Below are positions 1 to 11,319 of a DNA stretch of 64,000 bases, piece by piece. Made by a program: the position numbers and the translations under genes. The notes under the pieces were generated by a model that saw nothing but the letters and a program-made list of their open reading frames with translations, was not told where the DNA came from and ran no database searches. Source of the DNA: Anthoceros angustus. Its lineage: Eukaryota; Streptophyta; Anthocerotopsida; Anthocerotales; Anthocerotaceae. The stretch is taken from contig VJWM01000068.1 of assembly GCA_010909165.1 (NCBI GenBank), forward strand, positions 1-64,000. The letters run 5' to 3'. Numbering within the stretch: the stretch's first letter is position 1; every line of letters begins with the position of its first letter.

Positions 1-1680
1 ATGGTCGACATCCAAGAAGGTAATGATCATTTACGCTGCCAAATCCATTTTCCGGTTGATGAATCCATGGCTAAAATGACTTTCCGAAAGCAATAGTAAA
101 GACCCAACAAACCTTAAATGGCGATCAAACAACAATGTTCCCACCCATGGGGATCCGGGATATGATGACAGTCAAGTTCAAATCCTCTCATTGAGATACG
201 AAAGATAGTTGAGAAAGGTAATACATTTCAATTATCGAATTGAATCTCCGTGAACATTTCTAACTCGATATCTTGTTACAAGATTAACGAGCACACTATG
301 TTCACATCAATGGACAAAAGGACTTGCAGCTCCTTTGCGTGTGCCCGCCTAAGGAAAAAATTAAAAGGTAAAGACTTGGTTCTCGCAACTGTAGGATCTA
401 TACGATCAGACCGCAACTCACTTTAGTTGTATATGGTTACGTGATTAAGAAGAATCTCCAACAATGCTCAATTAGAGTTGGAAACAATGACTGGGTCCGA
501 GGTTTAATGGACATGATCTCAATTCATCGATTTTGGAGGTAAACAACAACACTCAGATTATATGTATTTACATTAATAAATACTAATGTACACAGAGTCT
601 TTGAACAAGTTGCAAATTTAAGGAAATTAAGGAGAAAATTGAAGCAATGGATGACAAAATCAACAACATACCATCTCATCGTAATTGCTATTGTATGTTT
701 GTAATTAATAATTAGTATATTTGTAAGTAGTATATAACTCAATACTCGTTTTTTCAAAGGACAAAAGAGGAAAAAGAGTCAAGATAATGCACCAACGTAT
801 GGACCATCGAAGAATTTGTCGATTTTGGAAAATGGATGGATAACTTCTATCCACAAGTCTTCCAAGATTTTAAAATAGATATGTTCCCATTTGGGAACAT
901 AGCCTCAAAGATCCAGCCGATCCGAATGAAGATGGGTCGACAAAGAACCCTAGAGCAAGACATGGAGATCCAAAAGTAAGTGTTATCGGTTTATATTGTT
1001 CTTAGTATAGTTTATTGAATATGTAGTACTAATGAAATTTTGTTTTGGTAATGTAGAAATATCGAGCCATTGAAAATAAGGAGCTAAAAACCATGACTTG
1101 TTGACTCGATGGAAGATCCGAAACTACAAAAACATTCAAAAGGTTAGTTCAGAACAATTTATATGTAAACAAGGAAAATTGATATTCGTATTTACCAAAT
1201 ATGCAAATTCTAACGTTGATACTTCTTTGCGTAACGCCCAATCACATTTCCGTAGTGTGGGAAATCTTCAGCCATTGCCTCACATTAGTGAGAAAGGTAT
1301 TTACCGAGCAAGATCTTCTTCGACTTGAAATGGAGGTAAAATATTAACGCTTTTTTGTTTGTAGTTATCAAGAATCAAAAGGAGTTGTTTGCACTATTTG
1401 AGGTTAGTATATCATATTTACATGGTGAAATTTAATATGTATATCCGACATTTACCATTGCTCGCAAATATTCCCGCTTGACGAAATTTTAAATGATTAA
1501 CTTTCTATCCGGACCGCATAATGAACAAAGAAAGAAGTATTATTCTCAAGACAGAGTGATCCGAAATCGCCGTACACCCCTTCAACGCCAAGAAGAAAGT
1601 TAAAAGATAAATCCCAAACCGAAAAGACAAACGAAAAGCGTGAAAGTGAAAACTCGCTAAAGTGAAAACTCGAAAGAGAG
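1..1680. other. Gene-poor AT-rich stretch, no recognised gene
   Basis: Only short open frames (under about 80 codons) with no recognisable motif are present on either strand. The sequence is moderately AT-rich and looks like degenerate intergenic or transposon-derived DNA bordering the Copia element to its right. Confidence 0.5.
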
Positions 1681-1844
1681 AGAAAAGACTTTAACGTGGT
1701 TGCACAAGGCAACAATTTAAAGATGCGCATGACCTACGCCCTGGGTCGAAGTGGTAGGCGCTGCCTCGCCCCCTACCGCCTTTACGCTGGAACGAACGTC
1801 GGGGGCGCACGCTCAGAACGGTCGCCTAACGGCTCGACTGCTTT

Positions 1845-2177
1845 CTACCGTGACGCCCAGCCCGCTCCTAATACATTCTCAACTGTCTCACCACCAGTGG
1901 GAACATTGTGGGACTGGTCATTGTCACCCCCTGAACCACCGGCTGCACCTACGGCATGGACTGCACCCCCTGAAGGAGAAGCAGGAGCAGAAGGTGGGAC
2001 AAAAGAATCCTGAGGAAAGTGAGAAGGAGCTTCATCATCAACATCAACCGGGGCCTCAAAATCAGTAGGTGGCATCGTGTAGTTGACAGTGTCAGCATTT
2101 TGCTTAGCAGGAGAAGTCATCTCCTTAAAAGTCACACTTCGAGCATAGAGAGAAGAATGAGAGGAGGGGTCATACAA
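1845..2177 (-). pseudogene. Copia pol: post-integrase linker
   Basis: The minus-strand frame opens with YDPSSHSSLYARSVTF, the typical stretch after Copia integrase where the modified-residue motif 'k.Y.lYdp.....i.SRdV.F' lies just before reverse transcriptase. It continues into a linker rich in Pro, Ser, Ala and acidic residues. No reverse-transcriptase motif follows, so the element ends or degrades here. The frame differs from that of the integrase upstream, so at least one frameshift lies between 2368 and 2177. Confidence 0.65.
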
Positions 2178-2367
2178 CTTGTAAGCCTTAGTCTCCTCAC
2201 CGTATCCAACAAAGATATAAGGCTTAGCTCGGTCCTGAAGCTTCTTGCGTTGCTCGGCGGTATGAAGGCATATCCGGAGAGCCGAAAACGCTAAGATGCA
2301 AAACCGGGTCGACGCGTTGCGACATTCTCATAAGGCGCGCGTCCTTCAACAAGACTTGTCGCCAGGT

Positions 2368-3290
2368 TCAGAATGTACGAGCCGTGACAATAGCCTCAAA
2401 TTTCAAAGAGGATTTGGCCAAACCTGACCAATCAATCATGCTTCTTGTCATATTAAGCAGAATCTGGTTTCGTCTCTCGGCGACTCCGTTCTGCTGTGGA
2501 GTATATGGGACAGTAAGCTGCCTCAAAATGCCTCTTTCAGCAAGATACTGGTTGAAAATGTTGCTGACATATTCAGTGCCATTGTCGGATCGAAGACAGC
2601 GGAGGAGTCTGCCTGTCTGACGTTCCACCATGGTAAGCCATTCTTGAAAGAGAGGAAACGTGTCTGATTTGCGTTTCATAGGATAGGTCCAGCTATATCT
2701 ACTATAGTCGTCTGTGATTGTGAGATAATAGAGGGCACCTCCTAATGATGGAACATGCAGCTTACCAGAAATATCCGAATGCACCAGGTCCAAAACGTTT
2801 GAGGAACGATAAGAAACTGTGGAAGGAAATGGAAGCTGCTTGTGTTTGGCAACAATACAGGAATCACATAATGGAAGTTCCTTAAAACAGCGAGGCAGAG
2901 GCTCCCTATAACATTCCAGGTTAGACATCTTTATCAACTTGTCTTGATTTGCATGTCCCAAACGAGCATGCCATAATTGTGCCAAAGCTGCTTGTGTCGT
3001 GGAAAGGACGAAAGCGCTCTTAGCGTGTTCACAGCATATGTTGAGCTTGTAGAGATCATGTTCAAGAATACCCCGAGCAATAATAGTATGTGGAAACGTC
3101 TTGAGCACAATGTGGCAATCAGCAGCAGAGGTAAAAGAAAGCTCATAACGCTCTAGCTTCATGAATTGACTAACCGAAAACAGATGCTTTGCCATACTCG
3201 GGACATATAGAACATTGTCCGTTGCGTAATGTAGTTGTCAAGAAGTCGAAATGAGCAAGACCCAACCAAGAATCTTCAAACTGTCCGTAA
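2368..3290 (-). pseudogene. Copia pol: GAG-pre-integrase and integrase core
   Basis: The main open frame is 3195-2368. It starts with a GAG-pre-integrase zinc region: LWHARLGHANQDKL supplies the two histidines, and LPLCDSCIVAKHKQLPF supplies CxxC. The integrase DDE core follows: VHSDISG carries the first Asp, YYLTITDDYSRYSWTY the family signature, LRSDNGTEYVS the second Asp, and PYTPQQNGVAERRNQ the Glu-bearing motif. All three catalytic acidic residues are visible. Upstream of the first Met, 3290-3195 continues as protease-to-integrase sequence (NVLYVPSMAKHLFSVSQ), with a stop codon interrupting it. The domain therefore looks recent, although the whole element is defective. Confidence 0.88.
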
Positions 3291-3351
3291 GTTCATCGCC
3301 CAACAAAGACCTTCTCTTTAGTTTGGAAAGGAATAAAGTTTAAGCAAGTCT

Positions 3352-3866
3352 CTATTGGCAAATATGGGATGTCCCCAATCCAAATACCAAGAGTCCGATT
3401 GGATGTGCCCTGCGACAGGCGGTGCGGTGAAGACAATCGCTTGCGAAGAAGAAGCCTGTGAGGGCTTGTCCTTGAAACACGCGCCTCAACCGCCCTAGGG
3501 GTCCTCTCGGCTCTCTTCTCCAACGTTTCTTCCGCACTCGGCTCCCAATGCCCCGAAGCCCACACCGCTGCGTGATCCGATGCTTTTGCTTGCCACGGCT
3601 TGGAAACACCAACTCGGTGAGTTCTTTCCTTTCCCAAATTGTCTGTTGCTTTTGGTGAACAAGACTCTGTCAGTCTTAGTCTTGGCAGAGTGTGTATTAC
3701 TCCGACTTTGTTCTTCTTGGAATAGAGCGCCAATTACATCAGTGAGTAAAATGCGGGGTTGTTTGCCTGCAGCCACAGCCTTGGTCGCAGAGGGAAGCAC
3801 CGTAGCTGGATACAAAAGGTTGATAGCTCGAAGGCAAACTAGTGAGCAGTTGAGCAACAGCATCAA
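3352..3866 (-). pseudogene. Copia gag C-terminal / zinc-knuckle region, frameshifted
   Basis: Two overlapping minus-strand frames continue gag after its frameshift near 3760. One contains a basic stretch (SKTKT-like, then KSNRQFGKGKNSPSWCF). The other carries GKQKHRITQRCG, which resembles the CxxCGxxGHxxxxC zinc knuckle of Copia gag with some cysteines lost. No intact CCHC motif can be read in a single frame. The segment joins the gag core (3739-4446) to the protease region. Confidence 0.55.
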
Positions 3867-4446
3867 GCTCGCTCATTGTGGAGCCCAGGGATATCAACTG
3901 TGAACGAAGATGCCTGAACTTCCCCACGAATGCGGCTACCCGATCTCCATCTCTCATTCGCAAAGAGAACAACTCACTCCTCACAGCACATAGAGTAAGA
4001 ATATTCTTCACATCATATGTCTGTGAGAGTTGTGTCCAGATCTCCTCTGCTTTGTTGAGATAGGCAACATCAGGTACCAGAACTTCATCTAATCCACTGA
4101 TGAGGAGGGCACGTGCGACATTGTTAGCATTCATCCACTTGTCCTTCTCATCCTGGGTGGCTGTGGCTGCAGGTTCTGCATGAACTCCACTAACGACTCC
4201 CCACACATGCCGAGCATCAAGTGCAGCGCGCATCCGTACGCTCCACACTTGATATTTATTCCCGTTGAACCTATCTCGTTCCTTGAATTCTATTGTGTAG
4301 GAGGGTTGATAGGTAGGAGGAGAAGGAAGTGGAGGTATAGGTGATGGAGCAGGGGGTGTGGGGTATAGTACGCCACCACCCAAGCCGCTACCACCACTCC
4401 AACCGCCGACGCCACGAGCCCTCACGCCAGAGCCCCCGCTCGCCAT
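3739..4446 (-). pseudogene. Copia gag (UBN2/retrotran_gag type)
   Basis: The minus-strand frame starts with a glycine/proline-rich leader. The typical Copia gag N-terminus follows, FKERDRFNGNKYQVWSVRMR, where the L/FNG.NY..W...M signature is clear. The helical gag core then shows NNVARALLISGLDEVLVP, AEEIWTQLSQTYD, ELFSLRMRDGDRVAAFVGKF and LLTSLPSSYQPFVSS. The frame then slips into unrelated residues (CGCRQTTPHFTH), which marks a frameshift near 3760. In the element, gag forms the virus-like particle shell. It is homologous to the fragment at 5688-6213 but clearly diverged from it, so two families or subfamilies are present. Confidence 0.85.
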
Positions 4447-5406
4447 GCTTCAAAGGTGATGAAGGAGGCTAAGAGGCAACAGCGATCGGAAAGTGCAATG
4501 TGCCCAGCACCGACCCGCCCACAGAGTCAGCACTTTGAAACGACGCCACTGCTCGCAATTTTGACATGTTTCAAATTGGGCGCTGATGCCAAATTGCTCA
4601 TGCCGTTCAAATCTTGTTTCAGAGGCGATGCTGACAGATCCCAACCCAAGATGAGATCAAAGCAAAGTGGATCTCGAGTCTCGACTCGAGGAAGCCACAT
4701 AATCTTGTCGCATGATCTCCCGGATGAGCAGCGCTCTCTCAAGTAGAAATCGCCTGTCTGGGTCATGTCGATTTGTGCCACCAGAGTTTGGAGATCTTTG
4801 AGCTGCACAATCGCACAAGTCTGATTTTGGATTGGGCGCAGATCTTGGTGACAGGTACAGCCTGAAATGCTCGCTCGTTTGTATTTGTCGCCCCAGAGCC
4901 GGATGAGTGAACCGACACGGTCGGCCTTCCTTTGAGTGTCTGCAGGAGCCTGCAATGGGGTTTGATGCCTCGATAAAATTCTGCTTCTCAACGCGATGTT
5001 CCGTGGAAGAACGGATGACTGATTGGCGTGCCTAGGCATCTTGATGGCGCACAACACCGCCTTCGATCTTGCAAGCATTGCGCTCCACATAGTACGCAAT
5101 GAAATATATAGAATCTAAGCATGCTGCATCACTGTCTCGATGATGTGTCTTGTCTGCTTGTATCTAGAACTAACGGTAATGCAGTGACGTGTGACTACGC
5201 ACACTCATCCCCGCACTCCATTTGCATGTGTGCAAGATTTTTTTAAGTTTGGTCATGCATCTATGCATACATCTAGAAAACAAAAGATAGCCTATATGCC
5301 ATGTAGATAGAGAGCCTTCCTCGAGCACATGATCCACGCCTCACGGAAAGTGAGTATTGAATGATGTGCTCATTCGACTGCTTCTCTATCATCATAGTAA
5401 CCTAGC
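4447..5406 (-). other. Copia leader between primer binding site and gag
   Basis: About 960 bp separate the primer binding site from the gag start. The leader holds a minus-strand open frame of 190 codons (5099-4527) with no recognised domain. It may be untranslated leader, an extra ORF, or part of another insertion. No further LTR-like end was seen inside it. Confidence 0.4.
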
Positions 5407-5418
5407 GCTCTGATACCA
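5407..5418 (-). promoter_or_regulatory. Primer binding site complementary to initiator tRNA-Met
   Basis: On the minus strand the 12-mer TGGTATCAGAGC is present. This is the standard plant Copia primer binding site matching the 3' end of initiator tRNA-Met. It lies directly next to the LTR and 5' of gag, so it fixes the orientation of the element and the inner edge of the LTR. Confidence 0.85.
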
Positions 5419-5610
5419 TCACAAGGTTTTGAGGAGCAGAGCAAGCGAGAGACTTGAAGAAAGATTTGTAGAACAAGTAAAACAATTAATGTCAAAAGAT
5501 GTCTTATATACAAAATTGTATGTAACCTATGTAACTCTTCATTTAAGTATAAGTTAGATATTCTAAGTGACGTGGTTACTAGTTAACCCTAACCGGTTAC
5601 GGATTCAACA
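5419..5610 (-). repeat. 5' LTR of the Copia element
   Basis: The 192-bp stretch between the primer binding site and the interrupted gag of the second element reads TGTTGAATCC at its outer end on the minus strand, as expected for an LTR start. A TATATAAG box lies at 5504-5511. The inner end reads TTGTGA before the primer binding site, so the usual terminal CA is not seen. No second copy occurs in the window, so the LTR pair cannot be compared. The LTR assignment rests on position and signals, not on a repeat. Confidence 0.7.
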
Positions 5611-6213
5611 TCGAACCTCACATGGAGTCCCCAAAGTGCCAAGTTGAGCACGCAGATCAAACTTGCTCACATGAGTAGCAACACCGCTTAAGGTCGCATT
5701 TTTAAAGAATAAAATTCATTGCGAACCGTGACCAATGTCATTACGCTGGTGGATTGGTAAATATCCGTGATCCGCCTCAAGCTTCGGCCGAGGTGAGGGC
5801 ACCATCGGTGTGATGGAGAGTGACTTCGCCCGTGCCGAAATAAGCATGTGCATAGCCTATCTGTCTTGCCTTGTCCATGAGTCGAGAGCGGGTGAAGGTC
5901 CAGGTGGTTTCTGGAGAGAGCCATCAACGATGGCAAGAAGATCTCGAGTATTTAGAGCAATCTTCATCCGCTTAGACCAAACTTCAAACTTGGTGTCAAA
6001 GCGGTCTTTCTCCTTAAAATCCGTACTCACATTCATAACATTAATGATTGGAGCAGGAGGAGAAGGTGCGTGTTGGTGTGGAGGAGAGTAGCCATCTTGA
6101 AAACTTGTGATTATTGATGAAAGTCGACTTTGTGTTATGACGCAAAACCAAGAATTCGCATCAATAAGCTTGTAAATGTAAATAGAGATGTACTCACAAT
6201 AACCGCACCACAC
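5611..6213 (-). pseudogene. Second Copia gag fragment, interrupted by the first element
   Basis: The minus-strand frame 6213-5857 contains FKEKDRFDTKFEVWSKRMKIALNTRDLLAIVDGS, the same gag N-terminal signature as at 4446. Frameshifted continuations read RQAYAHAYFGTGE-like sequence and then ITDIYQSTSVMTLVTVRNEFYSLKMR (5760-5690), which matches the gag core. An alternative frame stays open from 5687 to 5611 (GVATHVSKFDLRAQLG). It then stops exactly where the LTR of the first element begins, so this gag was the insertion target. The remaining part of this element was not found to the left of the inserted one. Confidence 0.75.
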
Positions 6214-8160
6214 TCACAACACGGGCTCGAGGGCCCAAAATCAAGTTCGGTGTTAATGTGATTCAGAATCAAAAGTGGATTCGATTCGAACTGTCAGAAT
6301 GTAAACCAAAATTGGTGTTGATTTGTGTGATTGAATGCGAGAGCTTGATCATGGGTACGCTTGCTCTGTCAGAACTCTTGCTTGTGCCTCACCAAGTTTG
6401 TACTCCTTGTAGGTCTCTCCGATTCTAAAACAGAGTGAGTTCCTCCGCTTGATCTCGGATGTCAAACACGGAAGAGCATCACTTGTACAAAGACTTGTGG
6501 TGGGGGCACACAGATAGCAAGTAGTCTCCGTGGAGGAAAGCTGATCACCACCAAGCAACGAATTGTGGTATTGGCGAGGCTCGACACGAGGTTAGCTTGC
6601 AAGGTGTTACTTCATAAAGCAAAGTGCTTGAACCTGCAACGTGGCCGAGAAATTGAGCTTGGGGAGAGCCGTGGGGATCCTTTGTCGAGCGAACGGGTAC
6701 GTCCGGCGAGTGAGGAGGCACAACCGGTGAAGGAAAAGGTGCACGTTGAGTCTAACGGCACCACGTTAACGGGTGCCTAAAATTATTTTAGGGGCACCGT
6801 TTCATACTGGCGTTTCATACCGGCCAACTTAAAATATTTTAAGTTGGCTCAAAGTGCTGCGAACCCGCAAGCGGGGCTTGATTCGCGCGGTGGAGAGGAA
6901 GGGGCGCGCGCGCCCGGATCCGATCGGCGCGCGGCGGCGACGATCTGGTGGGATCTGGCGCCACAGGATGGCGCCCCTCCCGCCCAACGCGCTGGCCGAT
7001 TCCGCTCGCAACCGCCTCCTAGATCCATGCAAAGAGAAATCCAAAATGCCGTTGTCCTCGCACACAAATCCTTGGGATTGGCTCAAATTGGAATTGGAGG
7101 CAGAGGAGGGCGCCCATTCTCATGATCGCTAGAGGCGATCTCCACACCATCGGAGCAAGTCGAGTCGCAATCGACCATGATGGGTCGGCGCCTTTGAATG
7201 CGAGAATTTGTCCGATCTCGAGGTGAAAAGATCTCACGATAGATCGTGAGATCGTATGTAGGCCTCTCCTCGCTCTTGCAGCAAAATTGTGAGTACATCC
7301 GCTAGAGGATCCGAGGTTGAGCATGCATCCGGGAGCGAAACCAATCCAAAACCACGTGTTGGAATTCGATTTGATGCTCGCCCACGATGCTTGCTCATGC
7401 CTCTCCGAGCCTCAAAAGACTTCCTCCGGCCTCTCATCAAGTTTTGCGTCCATGCTTGACCCATAGTTCTTGTGCTTGAAGATTAAGAGGCTAAAAGCAA
7501 AAGCAAAAGTAGGCGATTGCTTAGAAGAATGTAAGAAAAATGATGCTATTCTTAAGCAAAATTAACCTATAAAGGCCCAATGACTAGGCCTTATAGAATC
7601 ACAAGAACTAGAAGGGTGGCTAGATTCCATAACCAATCAATTTAGAAAAATTGGTTTGGTTTGATGGAAAATTGAACTAATGAAAATAATCAATAAAGTA
7701 GCTATGATAATTACTTTACTTAGAAAGTTCTAAGCTAATTATTTTCACTTAGCAATGGTATGATGGGCAACATGAGTTTCTACATGTAAAACTAGCGGAT
7801 GTCGTGATGCATGATAGTTCACATCGGAAATGCATATCAAAATGCATTTTCATCAACTAAAATTGGGTATGAGGTTGCTAGCTTATCTTCCTAAGTTGAT
7901 TAGGGAAGAAAATAAGCAACAAAGCCATTGAAATATCACATGGCTCGATACCAAGTTAGAGATGCATATGAAGCCGCCTTGCATCAAGTAGATGCTTTAT
8001 TAACAATGAATATGTTTAGTTCATAGGTGGGCTTATAAAGGATGGTTACGGGGTGTGTCCTTTCACTAGCCTCGCTAGTTAACTAACTACCAACTAGCCG
8101 AGTCTAGTTTGACTAATCCACATTGGGTCCGGTCTAGTCGACCTTAACCAACGCGGGTCT
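6214..8160. other. No recognised gene; GC-rich patch at about 6.84-7.05 kb
   Basis: Open frames at 6829-7132 occur in five overlapping frames on both strands. That is expected from a GC-rich patch with few stop codons, not from a gene. The flanks are ordinary AT-rich sequence. Part of this stretch may be leader or remnant of the second Copia element, but no domain supports it. Confidence 0.4.
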
Positions 8161-8660
8161 CGCACTATTTCTAGCTCGCGCCCTCACGCCTTTCACCAGA
8201 GCCCACCGACGGAGGTGCGTAGTAGCGCCCGCCGGCGCCCGCCTCCACGCACCACCCGTCGGGGTTTATGGGTGCGGAGGGATGGCGCCGACGGGCCGGC
8301 CGCCTCCAGACCACCGTAGGCTCACCTAGTGTGGCGCGGATAGGGAGGGCGCCGCCGGGCGCCTCCTCCACGCCGCCTGCACTGAGGGCCTCTGAGGTGC
8401 AGAGGGTGAGAGGCAGCACCGCCGCCGGCCTCCCTCCAAGCTGCGTGCTCATTGTGGGACCTCCTTCCAGCACCTCTCGTGATGTGGCACTTCCATCGAA
8501 AATTCAGTAGGCTAACCTTAGAAGCAACCTTGGAATGAAGTCTAACCTTAGAAGCAAATGCCGTCTGAAATCGAGCTAGCATCTGGTTGGTCGAGTGTAG
8601 AGGGTACCCTCTACACTCGACCGAGTACCTACTCCTCCCGCACCTCCTCGAAGGACGCAT
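8161..8660. other. GC-rich low-complexity patch
   Basis: The patch is rich in GCCGCC and GGCGCC runs, open in several frames on both strands, and has no recognised domain. A 34-nt perfect palindrome lies at 8589-8622. Confidence 0.4.
8589..8622. repeat. Perfect 34-nt inverted repeat without spacer
   Basis: The right half (from CCCTCTACACTCGACC) is the exact reverse complement of the left half (ending GGTCGAGTGTAGAGGG), centred on GGTACC. There is no loop, so it is a true palindrome that could extrude as a cruciform in DNA. No gene or transposon end was recognised on either side. Confidence 0.9.
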
Positions 8661-9246
8661 AGCCTAAGTGCTTCGCCATCGCCACTTGGATAATATGGAA
8701 TTTTTTTCGTTGAGTGATATCGTCATCCATGCCCTTCAAATCTATGAGACCTGCCAAAACCTTCTACGTAGCTCTAATAAGGATCTGCGGCCCACATTCT
8801 CCAGAAGAAATTCCTTGGAATGATTTCCAAGGCTTCGCCAATACGTCCTTTATTTCACATATCCCAGATCAAGCTTCTTGGGGTCCCTCACCACTTCCGC
8901 TTTCCTTTGCTTTTTCGTTTATTCCACCAATTATAAAGGCTTTCTTCCGCTTCCGCAATTCCCCACTCCCACTTTGTGAATATCTTGTCCACATTTCTGC
9001 ATTTTCCTCCAATTAGTCTATGACAAGATATGGGTCCCTGCTGTCGACCTTGTTCGCGCCTAGACATCATTATCGCCTCACGTGTTCACACATCCCGAGT
9101 AAGACTCAAGAACTTTGTATAGGTTGAACTTCCAATGCCAGTCATCTCAGACACCGCCACGCTTAGCAATGATCAATTCATCTCTCAAATATCGCACCTG
9201 CTCTATGAAGTTCATCTTCCGCCGTTTATCTGACATTGTATTGTGG

Positions 9247-11315
9247 TCACTTGCTGTGACTTCTCATCTCCGCAGCAGGTAAGGCCAGCGAATACACATG
9301 AGCTTCAACGCATCGGAAACGCTTTTTCCTCGGAGAGATGTCTCGTGAAGATGCTTCATCGCATACGGTGGTTTCCACCCAAGACCCCATGACATATTTT
9401 TTGCTCAACCTTTGCCCAATCTTCTCTAACTCATCGTGACCGGCAGGATCAATCACTACATAGTAGTGGGAGCACGCTTCAATTTCGCCTTGGAGACAAC
9501 ACGAGCCAAGTAATTTGCCCATGCTTCATCCACCTCATGACCGCACGTCCGGTGAGGTAGGATGTCGCCCCCGAGGTTCTCCAGTTTTACAAGAACAGTT
9601 CCCATGACAACTTTCTTTGAGTATGCCGCTTCTCTGATGCGTGTCAATGGATCTTCATCGCGTACAGGCTTATGCTGTCTTTCCATCCTGCTGGACACGT
9701 GAACTCGCTGGAATGGCCTCTAGCTCTTCATCCATCTCGATTCTTTTTCTCCTTTTCGTCCTTGCCAGGTATTGGCCAAAAGCCGGTCATATCAAGGCCC
9801 CACCGCCCCACGGCATTTTCACTGCATCGGGCTTCCGCCTGGCCTCTCAAGATGCGCACGCCTCCACCATCTTCAATGGAGGACCCAGGAATAAGGCTTT
9901 CTGGCACGCCGCCTCCTCTTCCTCTAATGCGGCAATTGCTCGCCCTGCCCGCTGCTGCCCCCGCCTCAGGAGGGCGTGCCAGCCAGCCGGCGCAGGTTCG
10001 CCCTTCCTCCTTGGAACCTGGTGCTACCGGAGCTGTGAGGGGCGCCGGGCAGCCGCCGCCCATGCCCATCCTCTACTAGCACTGGCCGGAGGAGGGGATT
10101 CAGAGGCAGCGCCACGCCGGCACCCCTGCCCATCGTCCCCTTGGGGATCCTTCCCATGGCCTCGCTGCTGGCAACGCCGAGGCCGGAGAATGAGGGGAGA
10201 GGCGCCACGGGCCGGCCCTCCTCACGTCTATGTCATACCTAATGTTCGGACCCTCCTGCATGCCGAAAAGGCCATCTTCTTTCTTCCCTCGGGTCTGCTC
10301 TCCTCATCTGAGTGTCCAAGAACATCAGGAATGGGCCCGTTGTTGTCGTCCATAGGGCCTAGATCACTCCCATCTTGAAACTCGTCGATTTTCTCCTCTT
10401 CCCTTTCTTGCAGCTGAGCTCTTGTTCGTTGAAGAGACATGACTCGCCTGTGTTGGACTATAGTCTGAGTGATTTCGCATACGTATTCTTTTGATGAATG
10501 CGTCCCCATAACCGACATGCCCGAAATGCATACATCCCACCTGGGCCTCGGGACAAGAGACAGTTCAACACACAAGTAACAGTATGCCGTGTACAGTAGT
10601 CCATACCGTTTGCTCCTGTCGACACTCGCGGAACATGCCTACAAGCCTTGGGGGTTTGCATTTCTTTATGATGAGGTTGTTCAACCTCATATCGAATGCC
10701 CGGTACCCCTCTAGACTCTGCGGCACTGTATCAAAATCTTGTGGCCTGGTTACGCAAAGTAACTTGGCCACTGGGTCTCTTTCCGACATGTCCAAGGAAG
10801 CCCACAAAACACAACCCGCCCTTGCTCGTTGATTGGGGAGAGCATCTTTATACCCCATGATCCACAACTTGAACAGAGGTGTCCAGAACACGCTATTGTC
10901 CTCCGGCTCTGGCTCCTGAACCAATATCTAGTCTTTGTCTAGAAGCTCAACGGAATCCATTTGCGCGCCCAATCGTCTGATGTACACAGTCTCCTCAAAA
11001 CTGTATGGCGATGGGATTGGCACCACCTTCTTCCTGCCTTTCTTTGTCCTGTCAGCATGGACACCACCCTTTGTAGTGCTGGCTTTCGCTGTCGATTGAC
11101 TACTTGTCCACGTTTGCTTCCTTCCAGTTAGCTTGCCACAGTCTGCCATGTGCATGTGCGATGGTCATGCACTGCTCTTCCCAGCCAAGATTCCAATGGG
11201 GCCCAAAGGCAATCCTTTTCCTCGGTGCATGTCCGTCGGGCCAGCTGGCTGCTTCCATATGCGAGGGGTTCTGGAACCCGCCTCCCTCGTCCTTCTTGCT
11301 TGTCCATTGCACCAT
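9247..11315 (-). pseudogene. Unrecognised minus-strand coding relic, several frames
   Basis: A run of adjacent minus-strand frames (11315-11100, 11155-10928, 10924-10565, 10575-10228, then 9698-9247) has ordinary amino-acid composition. The frames hand over at nearly abutting ends, as in one gene split by frameshifts. Visible stretches are a basic tract (TKKGRKKVVPIPSPYSFEETV), a Trp-rich segment (FWTPLFKLWIMGYKDALPNQ), an acidic tract (EREEEKIDEFQDGSDLGPMD) and ELEKIGQRLSKKYVMGSWVE. The middle (about 9.73-10.2 kb) is GC-rich low-complexity sequence that may be an insertion or intron. I do not recognise the family. A transposon-encoded protein or a decayed host gene are both possible. Confidence 0.35.
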
Positions 11316-11319
11316 CTTA

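Larger units (their letters stand above)
1740..5610 (-). mobile_element. Ty1/Copia LTR retrotransposon, 3' part missing
   Basis: Reading on the minus strand from 5610 down, one sees a 5' LTR, a tRNA-iMet primer binding site, gag with a degenerate zinc knuckle, the end of the protease/GAG-pre-integrase region, an integrase core, and the proline/serine-rich linker that follows integrase in Copia elements. Reverse transcriptase, RNase H and a 3' LTR were not found before the sequence becomes unrecognisable near 1.74 kb. The order gag-PR-IN places it in Copia rather than Ty3. Several frames must be joined to read it, so it is inactive as shown. It sits inside the gag of a second Copia element (5611-6213). 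Confidence 0.85.

Noticed and set aside
170..200. Possible tRNA T-loop (AGTTCAAATCC)
   Set aside because: The flanking bases do not form the T stem, and no anticodon arm or acceptor stem can be placed around it.
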